Source: Marsupella aquatica
Lineage: Eukaryota > Marchantiophyta
NCBI GenBank assembly: GCA_973895155.1
Contig: OZ316891.1
Span: forward strand, 24,986,001-25,050,000
Direction: 5' to 3'
Length of the DNA: 64,000 nucleotides
Shown here: positions 52,084-62,600 of the stretch, piece by piece
Numbering within the stretch: position 1 is the first letter of the stretch
Layout of the letters: each line of letters begins with the position of its first letter
The notes under the pieces: generated by a model
The model's database searches: none
What the model saw: the letters and a program-made list of their open reading frames with translations, nothing else
Told to the model about the DNA's origin: nothing
Position numbers and translations under genes: made by a program

Positions 52084-52640
52084 TTATTCTGTTATCTGAT
52101 ATGTGCACAGGTCATAAATAATCTTCTTTCGCAAGTTTCCTACCTGGCTGCCATCAAAATCCATAGGAGCATCTCGACTTATGCGCTCTGCATAGTTAAG
52201 GATAAATACCCCACAATTTACACTATCTTCTTGTGATGGAAGGCCTGACACTAAAGTTCTAGGCCAGTTGTTTGCATCTGGTGAGGGCATGCCGCTTTGA
52301 CTTGCTTCATCCTTGATATACCTTGTTAGAGTATACATGAGATACTCATTTCGAGCCTCCCAAAAGTTTCATGATTTCTCCCAAAGCGAATCTAGGAACA
52401 ACACCTCTTTTCCAGTTAAATCAATCACTACCAACACCCAATGCTCCCTGTTTGCCTGGTGGATCGGGACCAATATCCTGTCATCATCAAATATGTTTTT
52501 TGTTTTGGTCCATCGAGCAACATTGGTAAAATAGTATGCGGGCATTGAGAGCAACGTGTAGAATGTTGTGATGAAAAATGCACACTTTGGATAGCCTCCT
52601 CGGGGGTCTCACTACATGGGGACCTCCCCATCACCTGCGA
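52084..52640 (-). pseudogene. ULP1-type (C48) cysteine protease domain, one in-frame TGA
   Basis: The frame has the ULP1 core in order: FITTFYTLL, DRILVPIHQANREHWVLVVID with the catalytic His, VLFLDSLW with the Asp, then GLPSQEDSVNCGVFILNY with Gln and the catalytic Cys, ending near YDLCTYQITE. ULP1 enzymes cut SUMO from proteins; transposon-borne versions are well known in plant Mutator-like and CACTA-like elements. A TGA at about 52366-52371 splits the domain after DSLWEKS and fits CGA-to-TGA. The 5' part is missing: the reading is lost by about 52640, just before the insertion point of element B at 52716. Confidence 0.8.
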
Positions 52641-52715
52641 CGTTTTTAGGCTTGGACCCCCTAAAATGTAAGAAAAAAATATTATTTTTTAACCCCTATA
52701 AAGTTGGAATATTCT

Positions 52716-53740
52716 TGTCACTTGCCTCTCCAACGGTTAATACGTGCAAACCGCACTTTTCTTCGCTTAAACCGTTGGTATCGTATTACGGGGTCGTGGA
52801 GGGACGCTATTTGGATTCTTTTCACACCAGGATGAGTATTTTGGTTTCCGCTCCCGGAAATGTAGGTTTTGATCAAGTCTACCGACTACCCTCACCCCAC
52901 AGCTTTTGATCAAGTCCTGCCGACTACCCCACTACACCTTCACTCGGAGTCACCCAAAGAGTGCTGTCACCACCCCTACTCACAAGGCCGACTCAAACCA
53001 AGCAAGTTTCTTCAAATCATAGAACGGGAGAACACAATTCGGAAAGCGAAAAAGGGAGAAGGAACACACAACAAAAGCCCATCAAGTCAAATGTACAGAT
53101 CCATATCTCTTGGGAAAAATGATACACATTGCATGAGTAACCCGGCCTCCTGCCGTCTACTCAACTCCTGCCTCTCCGGACAATGAGTATGGCTCCCCCT
53201 CACTACTCTGAACACGCTTTCAAACTCCTCAGGCTCCACTCTATCCCTCCTTGCTAACTTCACACTGAGTCCCCCTAACTACTGAAAAATCACACCAAAG
53301 CACCCCTCACAGGGTCACAACGGTGGCGGCTACCCTAGCGGCGCCGCTAAAACCTTGCACTAAGAGAAATCCTTAAACTGAAGAGGAGCATGCGGCACAC
53401 ACATGCTGCTAAAACCCTAAACCCAAAACAAGGGGGCCGACGGTGCCTTCGACGGCGCCCCAACAGTACACGTGAACCCTGAAAGTGAGAGGCACCCCAA
53501 AATGGCCGAAACTAGGTGCCCTTCCAAGTGCACACCTGAGCTCACCCCTGGATAGCTCTTCTTTTCCTGCTTCCGAATCACTAAGTCGCTCCCTCAACGG
53601 ACTTCAGACGCCTGAGTTATGGCCGTTTCCGTACCGCAAAAACATAAGTTCTCCAGGCCATAACTTGCTCATCCTGGCTCCGTTTGAGGAGCGCCGCCTC
53701 TTGTTGGAATCAGCTCCGCGAGCTCATCCCAACAAGCCCA
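52716..53740 (-). repeat. Element B 3' LTR (left copy, about 1025 bp)
   Basis: It starts TGTCACTTGCC. The inner end is placed at CA 53739-53740, next to a polypurine tract (AGTGGGGGGTC on the minus strand at about 53747-53757). The inner edge could be off by a few bases because the other copy is cut off. Confidence 0.85.
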
Positions 53741-53746
53741 TGAGTG

Positions 53747-53757
53747 ACCCCCCACTA
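53747..53757 (-). promoter_or_regulatory. Element B polypurine tract
   Basis: AGTGGGGGGTC on the minus strand, a few bases inside the inner LTR edge. Confidence 0.65.
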
Positions 53758-53803
53758 AAATGTTGGAAATCTGGAGGCCGTACACCCACGTCCGTACGCC
53801 TAT

Positions 53804-55660
53804 CTAATCCTCCTCTTCTTCTTCGCTCTCGGTGCCCGGACTTGTGCCCCGTGAGTGGTCCTCCTCCTCATCACTCACGGGAGTGAGTGCCACCGTACTT
53901 TTCTTCTTCTTCGACGGAGTACTCTTAGTGCTGCTGCTCCCGCGCTTCCTCAAAGCAGCCAAGGCCTGCCACGCCTTGATGTACCCCTCACCAATTGTGT
54001 CCTTCCAGAGGGTAGCCTCTTCTCCGGACCGCAACTCCAACGGTAGAACTTGCCCCGTGGCCATGGGAGTCCCGGGGGTGACAGACCTGGGTGGCATCCC
54101 CGTACTGACCTGAGCCTCCCGTAACGATTTCCGTACCTCCCGGAGCTTCTTCTCCAAGCTCTTACTCTTCTCCTGACTCTTCTTGGCTCCATCCAACAAG
54201 GGTCCATACTTCCCACTAACCTCCTTCACCACCATCTCGATAGCTTGGGAGATCACATCCGGGGAAAGTGTGGAGCCAGGTGTGCCGGGACTCTTCCGTT
54301 TCCCTAGACTCAGGGCCTCACTTCTCTTCGCTCGTGTCTCAAAGGCTGCCACCTGACTCCGTAGTGCTCCCACCTGGTTCCTCCACTCCATCACTTCTCC
54401 AGAATTTTGCTTCTCTTTGGCCAATGCTTGCCTCAACGCTCCTACCTCGTCTGCGTCCTTGGCCTTGGTGGACAAAGCTCCCTTCAAGTTGGTGATCTCT
54501 ACGTGAGCTGCATTGATGTGCCTGACCTTCTCATGAATGGTCTGCTCCTTGGTCTTGATCACCTCCTTCAGTGACAGGATGCTCTGCTCTAACGTCTCTA
54601 CTTTGACTGTGGCGTGCTTGAGAGACTCCCTCAATGCGTGGACTAGCTTGAGTCCCTCGTGGACTCCCTCTCTGAAATCCTGTAGCTCTGCCAAGTAAAC
54701 ATCCGGAATGTTGTATTCCAGAGGCTGTTTCGGATCTCCCACGAGTGATTCAAGCCACTCCAATGTGCAATCATCCTCCTGGTTCTCTTCTTCTCTATTA
54801 TCCTCCCCACCAGCAGACAATGATTCCTCCGTGAGCTTCCCTAAAACGGTAGTGGCAATACTCCGGATCTCCGTGGTGAGAGATGATCCCGTGTCTTCAT
54901 GCCCCGGAGAACCAATCAACCCTTCTGCCCTGGCCAATACAAATGACCCCATCAAATGTACAGCCCCACCTGGTTTCACACTCCCGGGCTCAGCGGCCAA
55001 TAGCTTCTTCAATCCGTAGCACCACCATCCGTACACATGGGCTGGGTAGTTCTTGATGTCCATAGCTACCACGAAATGCTCCTCATTCAGCACTCCGGAT
55101 TGCACGTTGCCAAGAACCCGTTGATGCACCTTGGCCAGGAAGCCCTTATACTCAACATCCTTGACAGCAGAAAGAGGGATGGCGGTGGTGGAGGTAGGAT
55201 TGGTCACCCAAGTGGCCACCATTTTCAACGTGAGTTCTCCCCTGATATTCCGAGGTGTGAATGAGAATTTCTGATTCTCAAGAAACAATAGCTTAGCCAA
55301 CTCCACATGGGGCACTACACGTTTGAGACATTCAAAGTAGATTCCCTCCGTTCGGAACTCCATCCCGGCCTCAATGTCCCAGCTCTTCCCTGAAGGGATG
55401 GTAATCTCCACCTTCATGAATTCTGTAAGCCCGGTGGCTTGGAAAATGTTCCGACAATCCTCCATCACCTTGGTGGAGGTCTTGGGATAAATTCGACGAA
55501 AAATCTTCCTACCCACCGGTGAGGAACCCGCTGCCAATCCCGTGCTCATCATAACTTCTCTCTCTTCCCTTTCCCGTGTAATCCGAGTCTCCACGTAGTC
55601 ACGGTAAGCAGCCTTGTATCTCCGAATGCGTGACGCACTAAACTCTGGTTGATCTAGCAT
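53804..55660 (-). CDS. Element B ORF3, coiled-coil protein of unknown function
   Basis: The intact 618-residue frame starts at ATG 55660, about 1 kb after the gag-pol stop. Residues 1-230 look globular (KIFRRIYPKTSTKVMEDC, FMKVEITIPSGKSWDIEAG, AHVYGWWCYGLKKLL). An acidic stretch (NREEENQEDD) lies near 295. Residues 325-520 are strongly helical with heptad-like Leu/Val spacing, a likely coiled coil. The tail is Ser/Lys-rich (KKKKS) then strongly acidic (ESEEEEED). There is no signal peptide or membrane segment. It occupies the position of ORF3 in element A without obvious sequence similarity. Being intact in a fresh copy, it is probably made and useful to the element. Confidence 0.85.
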   Translation of the reverse strand: MLDQPEFSASRIRRYKAAYRDYVETRITREREEREVMMSTGLAAGSSPVGRKIFRRIYPKTSTKVMEDCRNIFQATGLTEFMKVEITIPSGKSWDIEAGMEFRTEGIYFECLKRVVPHVELAKLLFLENQKFSFTPRNIRGELTLKMVATWVTNPTSTTAIPLSAVKDVEYKGFLAKVHQRVLGNVQSGVLNEEHFVVAMDIKNYPAHVYGWWCYGLKKLLAAEPGSVKPGGAVHLMGSFVLARAEGLIGSPGHEDTGSSLTTEIRSIATTVLGKLTEESLSAGGEDNREEENQEDDCTLEWLESLVGDPKQPLEYNIPDVYLAELQDFREGVHEGLKLVHALRESLKHATVKVETLEQSILSLKEVIKTKEQTIHEKVRHINAAHVEITNLKGALSTKAKDADEVGALRQALAKEKQNSGEVMEWRNQVGALRSQVAAFETRAKRSEALSLGKRKSPGTPGSTLSPDVISQAIEMVVKEVSGKYGPLLDGAKKSQEKSKSLEKKLREVRKSLREAQVSTGMPPRSVTPGTPMATGQVLPLELRSGEEATLWKDTIGEGYIKAWQALAALRKRGSSSTKSTPSKKKKSTVALTPVSDEEEDHSRGTSPGTESEEEEED

Positions 55661-56682
55661 CCATGCATCCCGAAATCAATTTCTCAATCACCAATCCCGT
55701 CACCCGTGGCAATGTCAATTCCCTGGCCCGAAACAGCCCCCGTAGCCCGATCACTTAAATTCTCTCAATTTCCCGTCACTACTCCGTGCGGCCGCCACTA
55801 ATGCCTGGAAGAATGACGCCAGCAAGCCCCACTAATCCACCATGAAAGAGAGAGCTTCAAAAATAATTAGAATCTGGAGAGAGCTTCCGGCAAGAGAGAG
55901 AAGAACCCCGTTTTTGCTTTCGGCAATGAGAGGGTCGTGCAAAAGGAAGAGGGAAAGAAAAAGGAAGGAAAAAAAAATAGAACCGAAAAAACTCCTGGCG
56001 CCTTCGCCATGCGCCCCGGCCCATTTCTCGGGCCTTACCCTTGCGTCCTCCTGCGCGCGGCCCTATGCAGGGCGCGCGGCCATTCCTCCCGGCTCGCGGG
56101 AGGCCCTTCAACTCCCCCCCGCTCGCGTGATCCTCCCAGCTCGCGGGAGGCCCTTTAACTCCCCCCCGCTCGCGTGATCCTCCCAGCTCGCGGGAGGCCC
56201 TTTAACTCCCCCCCGCTCGCGTGATCCTCCCAGCTCGCGGGACCTCATTAATTGCCCGGGCACGCAGCCCTATGGGCTCGCGAGGCAGCCCCTTCAGCTC
56301 GCGGAGCCCCATTAATCGCCCGGGCACGCAGCCCTATGGGCTCGCGAGGCAGCCCCTCTTTCTCTCGGACGGCCACTAATGGGACTCGCCCTCCTGAGGA
56401 GGGATTTATTTAAAAAAAAACCCCCCCTCTCCTGACTTTGCAATGGGGGTCTCAACAATAGCTCTTGAAGCAAAACGGTAAGTCCTATGGGGCTGGTCCT
56501 GGCTAGTTTCAAGGTCCCAAAATATTTGCCCACTTAGGTCGCCGCAAATCTTAGAACTATTATGAGAGAAAGAATATAAAGTCACCTGGGGCATCATCAA
56601 CCTATAATGACGGAATTAACTAAAAATTAAAAAATGGCTTATTTACATTGACTATTAACAAGGTATCGGCCTTTGCAACCAG
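55661..56682. other. Element B pol-ORF3 spacer: GC-rich repeats and purine run
   Basis: Three 48-bp units with CAGCTCGCGGGAGGCCCTTT lie at about 56090-56240, then two units with GGGCACGCAGCCCTATGGGC at about 56255-56350. A purine run on the minus strand, AGGAGAGGGGGGG (56421-56433), sits where element A has its internal polypurine tract. No gene is seen. Confidence 0.75.
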
Positions 56683-59600
56683 TTATGTGTGACTTCCCGT
56701 GACGGGGTACCCGTCACATAGCTCCTCTCTTAATTGCGAAGCGCCCCCGCGAGCACCATACTCTTCCTCCGTGTAGTACTTCTTTAGGCGCTCTTGATTG
56801 ATCCGTGTGTTGAGTAGTTGCCCCTCCAATGTCTTGAGTTGAACCGAGCCGTTGGAGTAGACGGCATCCACTACGTAGGGTCCCATCCACCGTGTATGCA
56901 ACTTCCCGGGGAAATGCATGAAGCGGCTATCGTAGAGGAGCACCAAATCTCCCTCCTCAATGGACACACGACGGAGACGGGAATCGTAATGTGACTTGCG
57001 TTTGCCTTGCTCCTGCTCCGTATGTGTCAAAGCCTCTTCTCGTGTCTCCGTGAGTTGCTCCAACTGTTGGATCCGTGAAGCGACACTTTCTTCTGCCCCT
57101 TCCCTTTCCCGTGTTAGGATTCGAATGGTTGGAACCTCAAATTCCACCGGCACAAGAGAGTGTTGTCCAAACACAAGGAAATAGGGGCTGTGGCCCGTGG
57201 TAGTCTTGTGAGCCAGGTTGTAAGCGTAAGTGGCAGCCAACAACTTCAAATCCCAATCGGTCTTGTGAGCGGATACCGTTTTGTTGAGGATCTTGCCCAT
57301 GATCCCGTTGGCTCTCTCAGTGAGCCCGTTGGCTCGAGGGTGGTACGGAGTGGTCTTCCTATGTGAGATCAAGTAGTTCTCCGTCAAACGTTCAATCGTA
57401 TGATTGAGGAAGTGAGTACCCCTGTCACTTACCAACTCCAATGGTGGACCAAATCGTGTAAAAATCTGCTCATACAAAAAACGTGCCGTGGTGTTGGCAT
57501 CATCCTTGGCAGTAGCTCGGGCCTCCACCCACTTGGTGGCATAGTCCGTTGCAAGAATGATGTAGCGCTTCCTCCCTCTTCGTGTGATGGGAGTGAAAGG
57601 GCCAATGAAGTCCACCCCCCACTTCTCAAAGGGTGCAAGAGGAAGTATGGGCACCAATGGGTGTCGTGAGGAGGGCCCTGGTTTGCCTTGACGCTGGCAC
57701 GGATCACATCGCTGGATGTACCGGTGTACATCCCGAAAGAGAGTTGGCCACCAATATCCAGCATCTAGTATTTTCCTTGCGGTGGTCTCCCGTGCAAAGT
57801 GGCCACCAGCTTCCTCCTCATGTAATGCTGCCATGACTGTACGTATCTCCGCTTCCTCCAAACAACGACGAAGTCGGCCATCCATGCCGTACTTGTGAAG
57901 TACTCCCTTCACAAGCAAGTAGGGACCTGTCTTACGCAAAAACACTGCTGCTCTCTCCGGGCCCAAACGTGAGGGAACTCTAGCCGTGCGGAGAAATTCC
58001 AAAATTTCTCCATACCAAGTAGTGGCCTCTGTATTCACGCTGAACACTTCCTCATCCGGGAACCGATCATCAATCTCCTGGGAGTCAGATGCTCCCTCAA
58101 TACGGGAGAAGAAGTCTGCATTGCTATGACTCTTCCCCGATCTTACTCTCACCTCATAGTTGAACTCTTGTAGCAACAAAACCCAACGTGCAATTCTCCC
58201 GGACAGATCTGGCTTGTTGACCATGTATTTCAAGCTGTTGTGATCCGTGTGGAACACAACCTTGTACCCCAACAAATAATGACGATACTTCTTACAAGCG
58301 TAGATGATACCAAGTGCCTCCCTATCGGTGGGTGAGTAGTTTTTCTCTGCCGGGGCCAACTGCCTACTGGCAAAGTAGATGGGATGGTCTCTTCCATCAT
58401 CATCTAACTGACTCAAAACGGCACCGATGCAAAATCCTGATACGTCTACGTAAACATGGAATTCCTTATTCCAATTGGGCGTAATGAGCACGGGGGCCTC
58501 TAGCAATCGTTTCTTCAATTCATCAAAAGCAGCCTGACGGGAAGGAGTAGGTTCAAACTCACTTCCTTTTTTCAACATGGAAGTGAGTGGCATGGCTACC
58601 TTGGCAAAGTCTTTGATGAAGCGTCGGTAGTAGCCAACACACCCCAAGAACCCTCTCACTTCCTTCACATTCTTGGGAAATGAGACTGCTACCCACACGG
58701 CGACCTTCTCACGATCAACTTCAATCCCTCGTGCAGACACTTTGTGGCCCAATAGGATTCCCTCCTCAATTCCAAAGAAACATTTCTCCGGATGCAGCTT
58801 CAGGCAAGTCTCCCGGCACCGCTGAAAAGTCAACCGTAAGTGTTCCGGATGCTTGACTCGTTTGCCGTAGACAGCAAAGTCATCAATAAAGATCTCCAAG
58901 AACCTGCGTAAAAAGTCATGAAATATATTCATCATGAGCCGTTGGAACATGCCAGGGGCATTGCACAACCCAAAAGGCATTCTCCGGAATGCAAAAATCC
59001 CCCACTCTGTTGTGAAAGCCGTCTTGAGTTGGTCCTCCTCCCGTATCCAGATTTGGTTGTACCCAGAGTAGCCATCCAAGAAGCTGTATATCTCCCAACC
59101 TGCTACCATGTCCAACACGATATCCGTGAACGGTAGCGGGTAGTGATCCTTCTTGGTCGCATCATTCAACTTTCGAAAATCTTGGCACACCCGTATTTTC
59201 ACCTTCCCGTCTGGCCCCTTTTTCTTGGGCACGATTACGATGGGTGACACCCACTCACTATGCATGACCGGATAAATGAATCCTGCATCCAACAAACGGT
59301 CAATCTCCTCCTTCACCATGAGTGAGTATTTGGGGTTGAGGCGGTATTGGCGTTGCCTCACAGGTCGTGCTCCTGACATCAGGTCAATGCTGTGCTCACC
59401 AAACTCAGGTGGCACTCCTTTCAAATCTTGGTGGCTCCACGCAAATACGTCTTGGTACTCTTTCAACAATTCCTGAATCGTGCGTTGCTCCGTAGCATCC
59501 AACTTACTACCAATGTTGAGTGTCTTGCCCTCACCCACTTCCACCTTTGTGTACTGCTCCGGCCTGATCACGTCCAACTTGTTGCGTGTCTCCTCATCAA

Positions 59601-62600
59601 AGGTTTCTTCCAACCGTGCGAGCCTCATCCCTCCATACACCGGTGCATCACTCTCCTCCTGGTCTGGTCGGGATGGAGGTGGATCCTTTGTCACATGGGC
59701 CATTATTTCTTCAACGTCAGATTCTTTGTAATGTGACAATAGCTCCTCTCTAAAGTCATCATCCAGGATGTCATTCAAAAACTGCTCTCTTTGCTCATCA
59801 TCAAACATGATCGTGTGGGCTTGCATTTCCACCTCCTCGGGGTGATCCTCTGCCTCCCTATCATGAATCTCTAGAGGTTCAGCCTCCACAATTTTGCTTC
59901 GCTCGTCTTCCATCTCTTCTAGAACAGCGTGCACTTGGCTAACTGATTCCTCTACTGCATGCTCTTGAGTAGCAACTCCGGGGCCAAAAACATCTTCCTC
60001 CGTGAGGTGAGAAATCAGTTTCACCATGTATACTTCATCCTCGTCTTCATCTGAGGTGACCTCTGAATCATATTCCTCCTCCATAGTCGTAGTCTCCCCG
60101 TGAGGTGACTCCGCTGACCATGGAATAGTGATAGTGGGGATACCAAACCGAAACTGCCGTTTGCCCCAATCACTTGTGACCTTGGCCACATACAACCATG
60201 GCCTGCCAATTAAAATGGGAAAACCGTACGGCCGAACGGGTCGCATCACCAAATAGTTGAGGGGGAAAGATTTTCCCCCAATCATTGTTGGAATCTTGGT
60301 GAGACACCCCAACGGCACCACCCGTGCACCATCAGCCAACCTCATGGCACGTGCCGGTGGTTCTAACTCTGTATACCCCAACCGGTTTGCCGTCTCCTCA
60401 GTCATGATGTTGACTCCCGAGCCCCCGTCCACCGGTACAAACCGTATTGCACATCCATTGATGTCCACCGTGAGTTCTGGGGCACCCAAATCCTCCGTGA
60501 CCCAGTTGACTTGTATGGGGTCAGCCCCAACTTTGGGTAACCTTCTTCTACGTCTCCTCCTCATGAGAATCTCCTTGACTTGGCGACGGTATAGGGAGCT
60601 ATCCCGTAATAGTTGACCAATTGTGGCACTGACTGGGCAATCCAGAATGTCTTGAGCAATGTTGTACGCGGTTGCAGGAGGTATGGGTGGGATGACCTCT
60701 TCTCCCGGTTTCCAACGAACAACCCTCTCCTCCGCTTTCTTTCTGGCCTTTGCCTCCTCCATGTCTTTGTCAATGGCCGCTTGCATGGCTTGTGCTTCTA
60801 GCTCCTCCAACTGCTTACGTACCTCTTCTCCCACCTTCGGATAGAACAACTTGGGGTTGTCCCGATCAAAGTCACTATCCTCCATGGGTGGCACCTCCGG
60901 TTCGTGTGAGGTACCCGATGTGGAAGCTTGATGCACCTCCTTGTACTTCTGCTTGAGCTCGGACTTGCCCTTCTTTTTGCCGGATCGAGTGGAGACTCGG
61001 TAACAAGAGTAATGCCTTCTCTCCTCGTCGCTGTCTTCCTCCGGTAGATTCTCAGCATGAGTCCACTCATGACTTGGGGGTGAGGGGTTAGCAACTTCAA
61101 CTTCCGTAGATGTTGCAACAACAACCACCGGTATCTCAACAACTGGAGATACTACAACGACTAGCGGTACCACCTCCTCCGTTATGGTGGTCATCCTTTG
61201 CTTGGGAATGTTCACTACGGTTTCTTCTCTTCTAGTGATTAGAGGGGTGTCGACTGCTTCCGTGGTGAGAAAGTTGACGCTAGCTTCTTTCAGAGGAGGT
61301 GGCGGCCCCTTCTTCTCTTGTGCCCCAATCGGTTGAGCCTTGAACGCCTCCAAGGTTGGGCAGTGTGGTGCAAGATGACCCTCCCCCTTGCATAGTTGAC
61401 ACAGCCGGGCAAAATCTCCATTGCCTTGACGGGTGGGCTCTGGGCACACATTAGCGTAGTGGCCCGCCACTCTACAATTGTAACAAATAGGGATCTTCCT
61501 CACTCCAGGGTACGGTGGTCGATTCCCTGGGTTAGCGTTGGGATAGTTGGAGTATGCGGGTGCTCCGGCGTTTGTTGAAACTCCATGAATGCTCCGTGGT
61601 CCCGGGTTGAGAGGTTGTACACTATACACGTTGGCCTCTGGTGGCTCCTCCATGAAGTACTCTATTGGCCCTTCCGCTGCATATGAAGGATTTGAGTAGC
61701 TTGCCCCCTCAACATCCTCCTCCCGTACTTGGAAAACCTTGGCTGGTTCTCCCGCTGGGCACTCCTTCGGGGCATGACCAAACTTCATGCACTTGGTGCA
61801 CCACACATTGGCTCTCTCCACCGGAACTTTTCTCCTCTCAGGTTTGAGTCCGGCAAAATGTACTTTCAACGCTTTCATTTGCTCCGTCAGCTCATCATAT
61901 CTGGCCTCTTGCTCCTTCAGGCGTCTTGCCGTAGACAATGGTGTAACGGCCACCGTGGGTAGTATCACTTCACGGTGAGAGGACTTCTTGACTTTCTTTG
62001 ACAACTTCTTCTTCTTCCTCCTTCGTCTTTCAGCTTCTGACTCCGTAGTGTCTGACTCTGTAGTACTCTCAGAATCCTCAGATTCATCACTACTATCTGA
62101 ATCAGATCCACTCGACTCCTCACTGGAGGAACTGTCAACCGGCTTCAGCTTCTTTCTTCGGCAACGCTTGCTTGTGGCATCAGCTGCGGTGTATGACTCC
62201 GCTGCTGCAATAGCTTCAGCCAATGTGGTTGGCTTGGCTTGACGTACAAAGAACCCCATCTTGCTTGGTAGGGCAGCCACAAACCAGGCTTGACGCATAG
62301 CATCATCGGTACGGGCTTGGATCCGACGTACCAGCTTTTGGAACCTTTGCAAAAACCTCCGTAATGACTCCTTCTTCTTCATCCTGAGTTGGCCCACCTT
62401 TAATAGTGAGGTGGCCTCCACTCCTATGGATCTGAACTCCTTCAAGAAGGCTTGCTTGAACAGAGCCCAATCAGCTTTCACGTTGGCCAACAACGAAATG
62501 AACCATGGACCTGCCTCCCCTCTCATCATTCCAGGAATGATAGTGAGCTTATGTGCAGACTCCCCATTAGCTTCGGCAATCCCTTCAAACTCCTCAATCC

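Noticed and set aside
52869-53186. 105-residue frame in the element B LTR, repeated at 63490-63807
   Set aside because: Present in both LTR copies only because they are identical; low complexity and no domain.
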